From Planctomycetota bacterium (GTDB taxonomy: Bacteria > Planctomycetota > J058 > JAJDCP01), in contig JAJDCP010000087.1 of NCBI GenBank assembly GCA_029260765.1, forward strand, positions 1 through 64,000: a DNA stretch of 64,000 nt, read 5' to 3'. The first letter of the stretch is position 1. Each line of letters opens with the position of its first letter. Under the pieces are notes generated by a model. It had not been told where the DNA came from and did no database searches. It saw only the letters and a list, made by a program, of their open reading frames with translations. Positions 53,132 through 63,055 of the stretch are shown here, piece after piece. The position numbers were made by a program, and so were the translations under genes.

Positions 53132-54043
53132 TCAAGCCAGATCGCGCAACCAGCCGTCGACCCGCGTCGTCATCGTGATCACAGCGAAGCGCTCATGATG
53201 CTTCAGAGCGTAGGCGAGGTAGTCGAAATCCAGGCAGGAGATCGCCTTCTGCAGGAAAGCCCAGGCGGCATCGCGCATGTCCGAAGCCAGGCGCATGAGA
53301 TGGAGCTGGGCGAGCCGCTTCCGCGTCACCGTTCCGAAATAGAGGGACACCAACTGCTCGCACTGGGCGTCGTTCATCTCACAGTTGACCGCAAGGTTGC
53401 CGAGGTCAAACATCAACTCACCAGAGGCAGCATACTCCCAGTCAACGATCCAGATCCGACTGTCGTCATCGATGAAGTTGCTCGGCAAGAGGTCATTGTG
53501 GCAGGCGCGACGCAGGCTGTGAGGCTTGAGGGCCCGCGAAATGATGTCCAGACGCCCGGACAGCTCAGGCCAGGTCTCAGGCAGCACGACTCCTCGCTGC
53601 GCAGCTTGATGCATGTATGCGCCGACGGTGTCGAAGGCCGAGAAGCAACCCGGGAAGCAGGCCTGCTCGTGGCACAGGCGCAGCTCCCCTAGGATCCTCC
53701 ACAGCCGCCCAGGCTCAAGGGCCAAGGCGCCGGTCAGGGATGGCCCGGGAACGAAGCGGGTCACGAGCAGGCTCTCTTCACTGGACACGTGCAGGACCTC
53801 GGGGGCGACGCCCAGGGTCGAGGCGGCGCGCTGACAGGCCGCCTCATGGCCGCGGTCTATGCCCAGGAGATCGGAGTTTCTTCCGTAGATGCGGACGGCG
53901 TAGGACGCTCCCTCGAGGTCGACGCGGAAGTTCTCGTTGGTGATGCCCCCGGACAGGGAGCTGACCTCGGCAGCATGCATCCGCCAACCGAGGCTCTTGG
54001 CCAGAGTCTGCCGCAGTCTCGCTTCGATCGTCAGCTCCGCCAC
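53132..54043 (-). CDS. Choline/ethanolamine kinase-like phosphotransferase
   Basis: A 303-aa APH/choline-kinase-fold enzyme. It has a nucleotide loop SLSGGITNENFRV, VRIYGRNSD, catalytic CHNDLLPSNFI (Brenner motif, Asp in HND) and the metal-binding IVDWEYAASGELMFDLGNLAVN, the choline-kinase version of DFG. The substrate could be choline, ethanolamine or a thiamine-type alcohol. It starts with GTG and a weak ribosome binding site. It follows the methyltransferase gene end by 27 bp in the opposite gene order on the same strand, so the two may be co-transcribed. Confidence 0.86.
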   Translation of the reverse strand: MAELTIEARLRQTLAKSLGWRMHAAEVSSLSGGITNENFRVDLEGASYAVRIYGRNSDLLGIDRGHEAACQRAASTLGVAPEVLHVSSEESLLVTRFVPGPSLTGALALEPGRLWRILGELRLCHEQACFPGCFSAFDTVGAYMHQAAQRGVVLPETWPELSGRLDIISRALKPHSLRRACHNDLLPSNFIDDDSRIWIVDWEYAASGELMFDLGNLAVNCEMNDAQCEQLVSLYFGTVTRKRLAQLHLMRLASDMRDAAWAFLQKAISCLDFDYLAYALKHHERFAVITMTTRVDGWLRDLA

Positions 54044-54070
54044 TGCTCTACATACTCTCTCTGGAAACCG

Positions 54071-54889
54071 TCAATGCTCGATGTCCACGGCGCGATCGCC
54101 CTTGCGGAACCAGACGAAGAGACACTGGCCGTAAGTCTTGCGCGTCCGCTCCGCGCGCGCCAGAAAGCTGTCGATCGACGTGTCCTCGATCATCCCGCGC
54201 AGCCGGCTCAGCCCGTTCTGCAGCTCCTCTTCGGTCGCGAGCGCCCAGGTGGAATCGCCATCCCGGTAGTTCTTGGAGAGCGGGCCCGAAGGATCCAGGT
54301 AGTCTTCGCCCTGCAGCACCTCGCTCACCGGAACGACGACGCCACCGCACGTCAGCCCGACTTCGCGGCCCATCGCCTCGAGCACTCCGTCCGCCGCGAA
54401 GCGGGCGGGAAGGCGCTCGGCCAGCCGCTCTGCCGCCTTGGGGATGAGCTGGGCCCACCAATAGGACTGCGCCATCTGTTCCTTCGTTGAAGTGTGGAGG
54501 ACGAACACGCCGCCGGGTCGAGTGACGCGGGCGGCTTCAGCGAACACACTTCTGAGGGCGGCAAACCCGTCATCCGGAGGCAGGTGGTGGATCACTTGAT
54601 TGAGCATCACACCGTCCGCGTGCTCGTCCGGGAACGGGAGCTCCGTGATCGATCCCTGGTGGAGCTCGGTGTTGGGATAGGGCGCGAGTTTTTTCTCGGC
54701 GACTGCGAGCATGCCGCTGTTGAGGTCCAGACCTACCAGCCTGCCCACATGTGGGGCCAACGCCCGCGCATAGCTGCCGGTGCCGCATCCGGCATCGAGG
54801 ATGGTGAGCTCTTGGAGCGGTCGGCCTGTGTTTGTGAAGAAACCCAGATGCAGCTCGACTCCCACCGGCTGACGGGTCTGATCGTACAC
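54071..54889 (-). CDS. Class I SAM-dependent methyltransferase
   Basis: A 272-aa methyltransferase with motif I ILDAGCGTGSYARALAPHV, acidic VGLDLNSGML, PFPDEHADGVMLNQVIHHL and ARVTRPGGVFVLHTS. The substrate is unknown. GTG 54889 is the only start codon, but the same frame is open for another 23 codons upstream and encodes EDYGAVSSVYDQTRQPVG, a stretch that looks like family N-terminus. No start codon occurs in that extension, so the 5' end may be altered or use an unusual start. Confidence 0.86.
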   Translation of the reverse strand: MYDQTRQPVGVELHLGFFTNTGRPLQELTILDAGCGTGSYARALAPHVGRLVGLDLNSGMLAVAEKKLAPYPNTELHQGSITELPFPDEHADGVMLNQVIHHLPPDDGFAALRSVFAEAARVTRPGGVFVLHTSTKEQMAQSYWWAQLIPKAAERLAERLPARFAADGVLEAMGREVGLTCGGVVVPVSEVLQGEDYLDPSGPLSKNYRDGDSTWALATEEELQNGLSRLRGMIEDTSIDSFLARAERTRKTYGQCLFVWFRKGDRAVDIEH

Positions 54890-55335
54890 CGATGAGACGG
54901 CCCCATAATCTTCGAATTGCTCGCACTCGGCTCCGGGGGGCTGGGGTGTCTGGCTTCTTCATGTCTACTCCGAGAGGCTGGCTGCCACAGCATGACCGCT
55001 CACGGTCGTTGAGGGGAAACCGAAGGGTTGTGATCGAATGGACGAGTGGAAGGCGTGAGTCCCCGCACACATCGTGGCGGGCTCCGAGCAGGCTCCCCAT
55101 TGCTGGGGACCGTTGTTGCCCAAGTATCTCTCAAATCCAAGCCTGCATTCCGCAGGAGAATGCGCCGCAGCCTCTGCTGCGCTCAACCAACCCCCTGTTC
55201 TCCGCAACTGGAACGCCTGTACGGACCCTGCCGATCTCGAGGAGTCCGAAGCGTACGGGGGCTTGAGCTCCGCCAATGTGCGGAGCCGGAAGCCGCGATC
55301 GTTCGCTAGAATAGGGGGACTGGAGGCACCACGCT
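54890..55335. other. Intergenic region
   Basis: Apart from the possible N-terminal extension of the methyltransferase (54890-54958), nothing coding is supported here. The promoter for the plus-strand LysM-like gene should lie near 55250-55330. Confidence 0.5.
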
Positions 55336-57294
55336 ATGGGACGGGTTTTCGCCGCGCGCAGCGAAGCTAAGGAGCACGCCCCTCAAGAGGGGGAAACGCT
55401 GGCTTCAATCCTCGCGGAGGTTGGCGAGCAAGCTCCGACCTGGCAAGAACTCGCGCTGTTCAACTGGGCGACCGACGATCCCCGGAAGCTCAACCGCGCG
55501 TTGGCGGAGACCATCGGCATCGACACGCCGCAGGACGACCCGTCCCAGACGCCCCTCAAGCCCGCCTGCGGACCGAAGACACCCGGCAAGATCCTGGTGC
55601 CGAAGGTCTGGCAAGCCGAGTCCCTCGAGGCAGGGGCCTGTGTCGCCCTGGCCCTGGCGGCCCCTCCACTGCCCGCGCTGCGGCTGCGGGTGAAGGTGGT
55701 GCGGGCGGCCGCGCCCGAGCAGGGCAAGGCCGTCCCCTGCCACGTCAAGCTGGAGGGACCGGCCCCCCAGGCCGAGCAGGCGACCGACCCCGAGACCGGA
55801 GAGGTGCTGTTCATGCTGCCGCAGCCGGGCACCTACACGGCTGTTCTGCGCTTCGAGGAGGAGCATGACGGCTTCTACCGCCCGCCCGAAGAGCCGCTCA
55901 CGGCTGAGGTGAACGAGCCCTGGCAAGAGCCGCTGCTCGCTGCCTTGCGGCCGGGCAGCGTGCTCAAGGCGCGGGCTAAGCAGGCAGGCACCGAGACCTG
56001 GCTGAACGACGTGACCGTCAAGCTGAACCGAGAGCCGGTGCCCGAGGCGCGCACCGCGGGCGAGGCGCCGGCGCTGTTGAAGGGGCTGGAACCCGGCACG
56101 GCGAAAGTGTCTCTGACGATTCCCGGCGACACCCCGGTCGATCTGGCAGACGTGGAAGAGGTCGAGCTTCTGCCCTACGCCGCAACCGTGTGGGACAAGG
56201 AGCTGCGTCCGCCCCGCTTCGTGTCCGACTACGAGGCGGAGAACAGCCTGTTCCGCATTCCGGGCGCGGGAACCCGCAACTACGCTTTCCGCAATGACGG
56301 CGATCTGCCCCTCCAGATCGTGAGCGTGGTCAAGACCTGCGGCGGCAACGGCCAACAGACGGCTGCCGTCGGCCCACTGAACCCGGTTCCGGGCGGCCAG
56401 GCGAGCCACATCACGTTCACCGGCAACTACAACGCCGACGACCCCAAGCCGCGCCTCGCCATCTTCACGATCACCACGAATGACCCGGACAAGCAGACCG
56501 TACCTGCCCGCACCACCAGCTTGGGCGCGGGCGCCGAACGGGCCTGGCAGATCATTCAACAGCTGTGGGCCCAGCAGCCGGCTGCGGGACTGGTCAACGC
56601 CGCGGCTACCCAAACCGCGGTGCCGGGGGCCGTGACCGGTGCGCTGCAGCACACCGATGCAGAGATGCGTGCGCTGATGTGCAGCCAAGCGTCGATCGTG
56701 CCTACGGGCGGCGACACCGACCACTGGGCGAGTGGCGGGACGCACGTGTACCAGGCCAACGGCCCGATCACCGCCTTCTTCCGTGGGCTGTTCGACGACA
56801 CCCAGGCGGTCAACCCCGCGATCGAGATCAGCAAGCACGACTTGTTCCACGGCCATGTCTTCTTCTGTCCACCCGACGGCCCGACCGGTCCTGCCGGGGG
56901 CGATCTCGGGATCCTGTTCCACGCCAAGGAATACCCGACCGACGGCGACGATGCCGGCAAGGCGGGGGATCCCGGCTTCGCGATGGGCAGCGCGGAGTAT
57001 CAGGACCGCAACATCCTCTATCTGCTGTCCAGAGGAAGAATGTGGGGGCTGCGCGCCAACACCGCGCAAGGCGGCTCGGCGCTGAACCAACCGATGTTGC
57101 TGCAGTGGGTGACCTACCAGCAGATGGCTGCACTCGGGTTCGCGGGAGGGATGCACAACCCCGTTACGGTCAACGCCATCGACAACGGCCACTTCTACGA
57201 GGCGGGGGTGCGCCTCCCCGACGTCAACGTGCTGTTGCGCGACCTCGACGGCGGCCCGCAGACCACATTCTACAAGGCCTACCAGGCCGTGTAG
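55336..57294 (+). CDS. LysM-like multidomain protein of unknown function
   Basis: A 652-aa protein. Residues ~15-100 (EGETLASILAEVGEQAPTWQ, ALFNWATDDPRKLNRALAET, then GKILVPKVW) form a LysM-like module typical of proteins encoded with type VI and related contractile injection systems. Next come beta-sandwich segments (HVKLEGPAPQAEQATDPETG, transthyretin-like; LNREPVPEARTAGEA) and an Ig-like part with CGGNGQQTAAVGPLNPVPGG. The C-terminal ~200 residues form an unknown Gly/Asp-rich domain (FHGHVFFCPPDG, GILFHAKEYPTDGDD, YLLSRGRMWGL). No signal peptide. GGAGG precedes the ATG. Possible effector or carrier. Confidence 0.78.
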   Translation: MGRVFAARSEAKEHAPQEGETLASILAEVGEQAPTWQELALFNWATDDPRKLNRALAETIGIDTPQDDPSQTPLKPACGPKTPGKILVPKVWQAESLEAGACVALALAAPPLPALRLRVKVVRAAAPEQGKAVPCHVKLEGPAPQAEQATDPETGEVLFMLPQPGTYTAVLRFEEEHDGFYRPPEEPLTAEVNEPWQEPLLAALRPGSVLKARAKQAGTETWLNDVTVKLNREPVPEARTAGEAPALLKGLEPGTAKVSLTIPGDTPVDLADVEEVELLPYAATVWDKELRPPRFVSDYEAENSLFRIPGAGTRNYAFRNDGDLPLQIVSVVKTCGGNGQQTAAVGPLNPVPGGQASHITFTGNYNADDPKPRLAIFTITTNDPDKQTVPARTTSLGAGAERAWQIIQQLWAQQPAAGLVNAAATQTAVPGAVTGALQHTDAEMRALMCSQASIVPTGGDTDHWASGGTHVYQANGPITAFFRGLFDDTQAVNPAIEISKHDLFHGHVFFCPPDGPTGPAGGDLGILFHAKEYPTDGDDAGKAGDPGFAMGSAEYQDRNILYLLSRGRMWGLRANTAQGGSALNQPMLLQWVTYQQMAALGFAGGMHNPVTVNAIDNGHFYEAGVRLPDVNVLLRDLDGGPQTTFYKAYQAV

Positions 57295-57691
57295 CCGCTA
57301 CGTAGCGGTGGGCTTCTTCGCGCGGGCCTCTGTGTCGGCGTTATTGCGTCGGTGGTAGTGCTTGGGTGAGCCATTTGATCCCGCTCGCGTCGCATGAACA
57401 TCGTTGCGGAGTCTTGGCTGGCGGTGTGAATTGCAGTCGCTGATCGACAGGTTGCTCCGCTAAGTCGATCGCCACGCGGCCTGGTTCGTCGCTCACCTTC
57501 CTGCGGCACGTTGCGCCCCCTGAGGCTCACGCAGATCCCGAGGATCGACTCCGGACCTCCCGACATGGGAGCCGATCCGTCCGGCGGTCGTTTGAGTGCG
57601 GCCCTTGTCGGCATGAGCGAGTTCCGCGACACTGCAAGTGGTACTTCGGAACCGAGTGAGACATGGTGGATCACCGAAAGGAACGAAAATA
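57295..57691. other. Intergenic region
   Basis: About 400 bp without a supported gene. Short frames on both strands lack ribosome binding sites and family features. It precedes the HEAT-repeat gene and should hold its promoter. Confidence 0.5.
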
Positions 57692-60568
57692 GTGGCTGCC
57701 CGGAGATTGGTTGCCTCGTTGCTATTGTGCTCGATCGCCTGCGCTCAGCATCTCAGCCTCGACTCTCTGCTGGTTCGCCTGCGCACCCCCAACATCTCCG
57801 TTGATGATGAGCTCCTTGCCGGTCTCGCCGCCCTTGGGCCAGAGGCCGCCCCTGCCGTCCCGTTCCTCATCGAGCACCTCGACCACTCTTGGCGTGTCCG
57901 CGAGACTCTCGCAGCGATCGGTTCGGTCGGACTGCGCGATCCGGTCGCGGCGCTCAGGGGCGCGGGCCCTAACCTGCGCCTAGCAGTCACCTATGCGCTC
58001 GCGGATGCTGACGAAAAACCACCCCACACTGTCCCCGCGCTGATGGGCCTGCTAGCTGATGACGATGCGCGTTTCCGTCGGGCCCTTGGGAAAGCCCTCG
58101 GCCGACACGTCTCGCGGCTAGCATTGCTGGTCTCTCTCGACGACGTCGACGATCCGCGCGTCAAGGCTGGACTGGTTGTCGGGCTCGGAATGGCGGCCGA
58201 ACCTGCCGCTGCGCACGCAGCCGAGATCCTTGACATGCTTGCCGACCCCGCACTCGTCGTACAGGTCGAATCACTCCGAGCACTCGGGCATCTATGCACG
58301 CTGCCCTCGGGCGGGAGCTTCCAGAACAGCTACTTCGTCGACTTCGCAGCGGCGCTAGATTTGGTGCTTCCTCAGCTGTGTAGGTCGCTGTCGGCTCAGG
58401 AGGCCGCACTACGCGAAGCGGCGGCACGTGGCCTGCACCAGATCCTTTCGAGGGCGCCGCACCGCTTCGACGCCGAGCTCGCACCGGCCGTGCGGCACGC
58501 TGCACTCGAGCCTGCATTGCTTGCGGCGCTAGAGGACGAAGTTCACGCTGTCCGGTTCCACGCCGCGCTCACCCTTCGCCGGCTGCCCGAGCCATCGGGA
58601 GCGGGCGCTCAGGCATTGGTTGCCGCGCTCAAGGATCCGTCCGCTCGCGTGCGCGAGCTCGCCGCACGCGCGCTGCAGACCTCCCCGGGGGCGGACACCG
58701 GCGCCACGGTTTGCGGGTTGCTCGAGGTCGTCGACGACCCCTCCCGCCCGGTGCACAACGCGAGCCTGTTCGCACTCCAGGCCTGCGGCCAGGCTGCCGC
58801 ACCGGCTCTTCCGCGCATGCTGGAGTTGGCCGCGCAGAGCGAGACGTATCACGAAGCGATCGGCGTTCTGGCAGCCATGGGCCCACAGGCGGTCCCTGCA
58901 CTACTCGAGCGTCTCTACGGGTCAGATGCAGGGTGGAAACGCGCAGCAGTCTATGCATTCGTCACGATGGATCCCATCCCCGCGCTCCCACCCGGCCCGT
59001 TGCTTGAGCTGCTCGGAGCAGACCAGCCCCTGCTCGCATGCCAGGCAGCGCTGCTGCTCGCACATGCAGAGGATGTTTGCGCTGGGGAGATACTTCCCAC
59101 CCTTTTGGCATGGCTTGAGGCCGGCTGGACGACGCCCACAATGTATGCCGCCCTTGCGGCGCTCGGGAATGACGCAATTCCGGCACTGCCCACTCTGTTG
59201 CGCCAGGCCGACGACTTACCCTTCGACCGCGATCCGGAATTGTACGGGTGCATGCTTGCCACCGCCCCGAGCTCGCGCCAAGTCGCCCGCGCCCTATCTG
59301 CAGGGCTACGCGCTGCGAGATTGCAGATTCCGGTGGCCTCCGTGCTCGGATCTGGGCGCGCAGCGCTGTCGCCTGCGTTGGTCGAGATGCTTCGTGACCC
59401 CGATGCCGACGAGCGCCTGCTGGCCTCATGGGGCGTGCGTGCTCTCCCGGCGCTCGAAGGACCGATGGTCGATGCCATCGCTGAAGGCCTGTGCGGGACG
59501 GACGACCCGCTCCGTGGACAGCTACTCGCCAGTCTCACGACCCTCGGTGTTGAGGCAGCGCCATTGCTTCCGACTCTGCGAGACTTTGCCAACGAGCGCC
59601 GCTCCAGGGCGTGGCTCCAATGCGTGGTCGCGATCGGCAACCCGCCTGCCCTCGAGTGCCTGCTCGAAGACGTGCAGGAACGCCCGGGCTTCGTAGACGG
59701 ACGCCTCAAAGCGCTGCGAGGGTTTCACGACGTCGAGGATCACATTCTTGAGCAGCTATCGAGACTTGAGCCCGACGCCTCCCACCCGTTGCTTGAGGTC
59801 CTTGCGGAGGTCTCCTCCAGCCCCGCGGCAAGCTCGCTGTTTCTCGAGCATCTCATGGGGCACGACCCAGAGCTGCGCTCGCTCGCTCTCGACGGCCTTG
59901 CGAGCAGCCCCGTCGGGCCCACGCACGGAGACCGCATGCTCAACCTGCTGCTGTGGCCCAACGAGGAGTTCCGCGCCATAGCCGTCGATCGGATCGGCGA
60001 ATGTGGTGCATCCGTGCTTGAGCAGGTGCTCGCTTTGGCGTGCGGCGCGGATGGCGACATCACCAGAGCGGCGCGCGAAGCTCTGCCTGCCTTCGGCCCG
60101 CACGCGCCGGAGGCCTTCGAACTGCTCTGGGAACGCTTACGAGATCCTGCACTCCCCAAGGCCTGCAGCGAGCCGATCGCTAGGACCCTCGTCGCGATGG
60201 GCCGGAACTCATTGAGACGTGTCGTGCGCCTCCTCACGGGAGACGAGCGCGAGCGCGCCATCACTGTACTCGCCGCCGGCGGGGAGGGGGAGGCGGTAGT
60301 CGCGCTGCTTCGCAGCGGCGGCACCGAGGCCCAGGCGATGGGTCTTCTCGAGGCGTTGGCGCAAATGAACTCTGTCCCGAGGGGCGCAGTCGAGGCCACC
60401 ACACCCTGGCTTCAGGCACCGTCAGCCCTGGTGCGCCGCCAGGCCTGCATCACGCTTTCCAGGGGTCCGCGACGCGAGAACGTGGTCGCGGCACTGCGAG
60501 CCGCCCTCGACGACGAAGCGAAGGATGTCCGCGTTGCGGCGCGTGAGGCCCTACGCGCAATCGATTGA
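57692..60568 (+). CDS. Exported HEAT-repeat protein
   Basis: A 958-aa protein with an N-terminal signal peptide (VAARRLVASLLLCSIACAQ, cleavage after ACA likely) followed by HEAT/PBS-lyase-type repeats over its whole length. Units such as ALGPEAAPAVPFLIEHL, VPALMGLLADDDARFRRALG, VRFHAALTLRRL and ARVRELAARAL alternate helix pairs about every 35-40 residues. There are no catalytic motifs. Such long exported HEAT proteins are typical of planctomycetes and probably bind protein or cytochrome partners. The GTG at 57692 follows AAAGGAA and opens the signal; the longer frame does not. Confidence 0.85.
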   Translation: MAARRLVASLLLCSIACAQHLSLDSLLVRLRTPNISVDDELLAGLAALGPEAAPAVPFLIEHLDHSWRVRETLAAIGSVGLRDPVAALRGAGPNLRLAVTYALADADEKPPHTVPALMGLLADDDARFRRALGKALGRHVSRLALLVSLDDVDDPRVKAGLVVGLGMAAEPAAAHAAEILDMLADPALVVQVESLRALGHLCTLPSGGSFQNSYFVDFAAALDLVLPQLCRSLSAQEAALREAAARGLHQILSRAPHRFDAELAPAVRHAALEPALLAALEDEVHAVRFHAALTLRRLPEPSGAGAQALVAALKDPSARVRELAARALQTSPGADTGATVCGLLEVVDDPSRPVHNASLFALQACGQAAAPALPRMLELAAQSETYHEAIGVLAAMGPQAVPALLERLYGSDAGWKRAAVYAFVTMDPIPALPPGPLLELLGADQPLLACQAALLLAHAEDVCAGEILPTLLAWLEAGWTTPTMYAALAALGNDAIPALPTLLRQADDLPFDRDPELYGCMLATAPSSRQVARALSAGLRAARLQIPVASVLGSGRAALSPALVEMLRDPDADERLLASWGVRALPALEGPMVDAIAEGLCGTDDPLRGQLLASLTTLGVEAAPLLPTLRDFANERRSRAWLQCVVAIGNPPALECLLEDVQERPGFVDGRLKALRGFHDVEDHILEQLSRLEPDASHPLLEVLAEVSSSPAASSLFLEHLMGHDPELRSLALDGLASSPVGPTHGDRMLNLLLWPNEEFRAIAVDRIGECGASVLEQVLALACGADGDITRAAREALPAFGPHAPEAFELLWERLRDPALPKACSEPIARTLVAMGRNSLRRVVRLLTGDERERAITVLAAGGEGEAVVALLRSGGTEAQAMGLLEALAQMNSVPRGAVEATTPWLQAPSALVRRQACITLSRGPRRENVVAALRAALDDEAKDVRVAAREALRAID

Positions 60569-60751
60569 TCCTGCCGGCGCACCACCGAACGACGTACCCT
60601 CGAAGTCAAGGGCCGGCTGGGTCCGCCACAACCATTGTAGAAACAACCTCTTGGGCGGGATCAGTTTCCTGCTCTACTCTCCTTTGGATTTCAGCCGGCG
60701 CGACGCTCTATCCCCCGCGGTCTGCTGCCGAGAGAGGGTGACTACCTTCGA

Positions 60752-61273
60752 CTACTTGCAGCTTATTCGACAACGATAGCGCAGGACACGGGCTCCGCGG
60801 AAGCGTGTGCTTCCCTGCGTTTCCTCGCCGAGCGAACCGCATACTTCAAAGCCCAGTTTCTCGAGGACCCGCCTCGATGCTGCATTGGTTTCCAGACATC
60901 GGCTGCGCAACCTACGCAGGCCCAACTCGTATGCATAGCGCACCGCGAGCCTCGCGGCCGCGGTCGCTGTGCCGCGCCCCCACATCGGCACCGCGACCCA
61001 GTACTGCAGCTGTGCGATCCCGCCCTTGTGGTCGACGTGGTGCAGACTCACGACACCGCCAAATGCGCCGTCCACCAGAATCGCAAATGCATGCAAACTC
61101 GGCAGTTGGGTCGCCTTTGCGATATACCGCATCGCCTCACCGTCAGGGTAGGGGTGCAGCAAGTCAGAAGTTGCTGAGACTTTCGGGTCGGCCGCGCAGC
61201 GCTGCATCGCGTCGGCGTGCTTGGGGCCTAGCGGCTCGATGCCGATCCCTGGGTTGCCCTGGGCCATCTGCAT
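60752..61273 (-). CDS. GNAT-family acetyltransferase (RimJ/RimL-like)
   Basis: A 173-aa N-acetyltransferase. The acetyl-CoA loop is WGRGTATAAARLAVRYAYE, preceded by LQYWVAVPM and followed by LETNAASRRVLEKLGFEVCG, the RimJ-type arrangement for amino-group or antibiotic acetylation. The substrate is unknown. The ATG at 61273 lies behind AAGGAG at 12 nt; TTG 12 bp upstream is too close to that site. It is convergent with the HEAT gene. Confidence 0.9.
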   Translation of the reverse strand: MQMAQGNPGIGIEPLGPKHADAMQRCAADPKVSATSDLLHPYPDGEAMRYIAKATQLPSLHAFAILVDGAFGGVVSLHHVDHKGGIAQLQYWVAVPMWGRGTATAAARLAVRYAYELGLRRLRSRCLETNAASRRVLEKLGFEVCGSLGEETQGSTRFRGARVLRYRCRISCK

Positions 61274-61412
61274 GGATCGTCCCAACTCCTTCCATCCCGC
61301 CAGCTACGACCCATGAGGAACAAGGTCCTAGCCGGGCGTGCTCGCGATCAATATAGCAGGCGAGGGACACTAGAGGGACGGAACACGACAGCTGTTCCGC
61401 GGCTTCGTACCG

Positions 61413-61868
61413 GTGTCCTACAACATGAATCGGACCAAGGAGGACATCGCCCTCGCCGCAGAGAGCTACCACAGCACGCGCCCCAAACTGCTGATCCACA
61501 TCCACGGCACAGCCGACGACAACTGGATCACGGGGACCGAGGCCCAGGATCTCCCTGGCTTTCGGCACGCCGACCCCCACACAGCGATCAGCACCTGGCT
61601 GAACATGTACGGACTCGAACACAGCAGCCCGTTCGAGCACGTCTACCCGGACAGTCGCACGGTCCGCGACTACACTGTGGCCGTCGCCCAGACCTTTGCC
61701 GACCCGGTCCCCAGATTGGGGTTGGCCGCCGCCTCGATCTTCATTGTCGGAGGGGGGCACTCCTATCCCACCGGCGACGGAGCGGAGAGCGAAACAACCC
61801 GCTGCAAGGACATCCACGCCTCGCGCGAGATCGTGCGCTTCTGGGAGCGCTACGCCGACCTCCCCTGA
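61413..61868 (+). pseudogene. C-terminal half of an LpqC/PHB-depolymerase-like hydrolase
   Basis: A 151-aa frame holding only the second half of an esterase/polyhydroxybutyrate-depolymerase-type hydrolase. It includes the acid strand LLIHIHGTADDNW and the histidine strand FIVGGGHSYPTGDG with the closing helix ASREIVRFWERY. The nucleophile Ser region is absent. A GTG with a poor ribosome binding site begins the frame. Most likely a truncated remnant; a short stand-alone protein is possible. Confidence 0.6.
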
Positions 61869-62120
61869 GGCTGGGCGTAGAACCTGGAGGAAGCCCCAGA
61901 ACGTCTGTATGACTGCTGCTTGTGGGAAGCACCGAAGTCGGACAAGAGCTCCCTTCCTCTCCGAGATGACCTGGTCTCCGTGGGCGTCCGGCCTCCATGT
62001 CGTCCGAGGTTTCTCACGGAACTTGCCGGAATCGTGCTGCACGCTTCGCGTATTTCTGCAAGCTAGCCCATCAACGCAGCCGTGGCGGCTGTTCACGACC
62101 ACGACCCATGAGAGCCCTCA

Positions 62121-62954
62121 ATGAGCCACCATTCTTTTGTAGCGATCTCGGCTGACGCAGGTCCCGTTGACGCGAAAGCAAAAGCCCTTGCTGCTCTCCG
62201 CAAGGTCCGAAGCGCACAGCAACATGAACCCTTGGACGGTATGTGGCAGACCTTTGTGGCCATGTCCCAGGCGTACGGGGTGTTCGAGGGTGACAAGCTC
62301 CTGGCCTGCGCTGCTGTCGATGAGCAGAAGCGCCTCTTGCAGTATCTTGTGGCGCCTGGCGTAGCAGGCGGGGAGTACTTCAAACAAGCCCTTTGTCAGC
62401 TCGATGTCCAAGGCGCCGTCGCCTCAACGGCGGATATGCCCTTCGTAGCCTATTGTTTGGACAACCAGCGCGGGGTTACGGTTCACGCCCTGCAATACGA
62501 GCTCGCCCAGCCAGCCCTTGCTTCGAGCCGCACCGCTGTCTCCTTTGGAAGCGGTCGCGAGCTCAACGCAGTAGAGACGCATCAACTCGACGAAGCGGTC
62601 TCCTTCGGGACATCGGCCCTTGGGGCGGATGACGAGTGGCTGCGCGGATACTACTCAAAGCTTATTGAGGGCGGCGAGCTGTTGGGCCTTTGGGAAGCGC
62701 AAGACCTCATAGCCACGGGGGAACATCGCCCCTCTATGACGCAAGAGCCATTCGCGGATGTGGGGATGGTCGTTGCAAAGAGCTGTCGCCGTCAGGGCAT
62801 CGCGACGGCTCTGCTTCGCGCCCTATCTATCATCGCCGCAGAAGGCGGTCGGCGGGCTGTTTGCTCGACCGAGGTAGACAACATCGCTGCCCAGAAGTCC
62901 ATTGAGCGCGCGGGGTTCGTGCCCCGCCATCGGATTCTCACATTTGAGTTTTGA
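62121..62954 (+). CDS. GNAT-family acetyltransferase, two-domain
   Basis: A 277-aa protein. The C-terminal GNAT domain has DVGMVVAKSCRRQGIATALLRAL (the R/QxxGxG/A acetyl-CoA loop) and STEVDNIAAQKSIERAGFVPRHR. The N-terminal ~140 residues look like a second, degenerate GNAT fold (FEGDKLLACAAVDEQKRLLQYLVAPGVAG) without the CoA loop. Substrate unknown. The ribosome binding site is weak. It follows the hydrolase remnant by 252 bp on the same strand. Confidence 0.87.
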   Translation: MSHHSFVAISADAGPVDAKAKALAALRKVRSAQQHEPLDGMWQTFVAMSQAYGVFEGDKLLACAAVDEQKRLLQYLVAPGVAGGEYFKQALCQLDVQGAVASTADMPFVAYCLDNQRGVTVHALQYELAQPALASSRTAVSFGSGRELNAVETHQLDEAVSFGTSALGADDEWLRGYYSKLIEGGELLGLWEAQDLIATGEHRPSMTQEPFADVGMVVAKSCRRQGIATALLRALSIIAAEGGRRAVCSTEVDNIAAQKSIERAGFVPRHRILTFEF

Positions 62955-63055
62955 GGCGCAATTGAGAATCAGAGCCCACCCCAACTGAGCCTCCCACGCT
63001 TTCTTCTTGCCAGAAGGCGCTATTGAAGTGGCTGGAGCTGGGCCGGGGAACGCGC

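Noticed and set aside
24383..57294. A complete type VI or extracellular contractile injection system
   Set aside because: Only modules resembling associated proteins are seen. No sheath, tube, baseplate, PAAR or ATPase gene is in the window.
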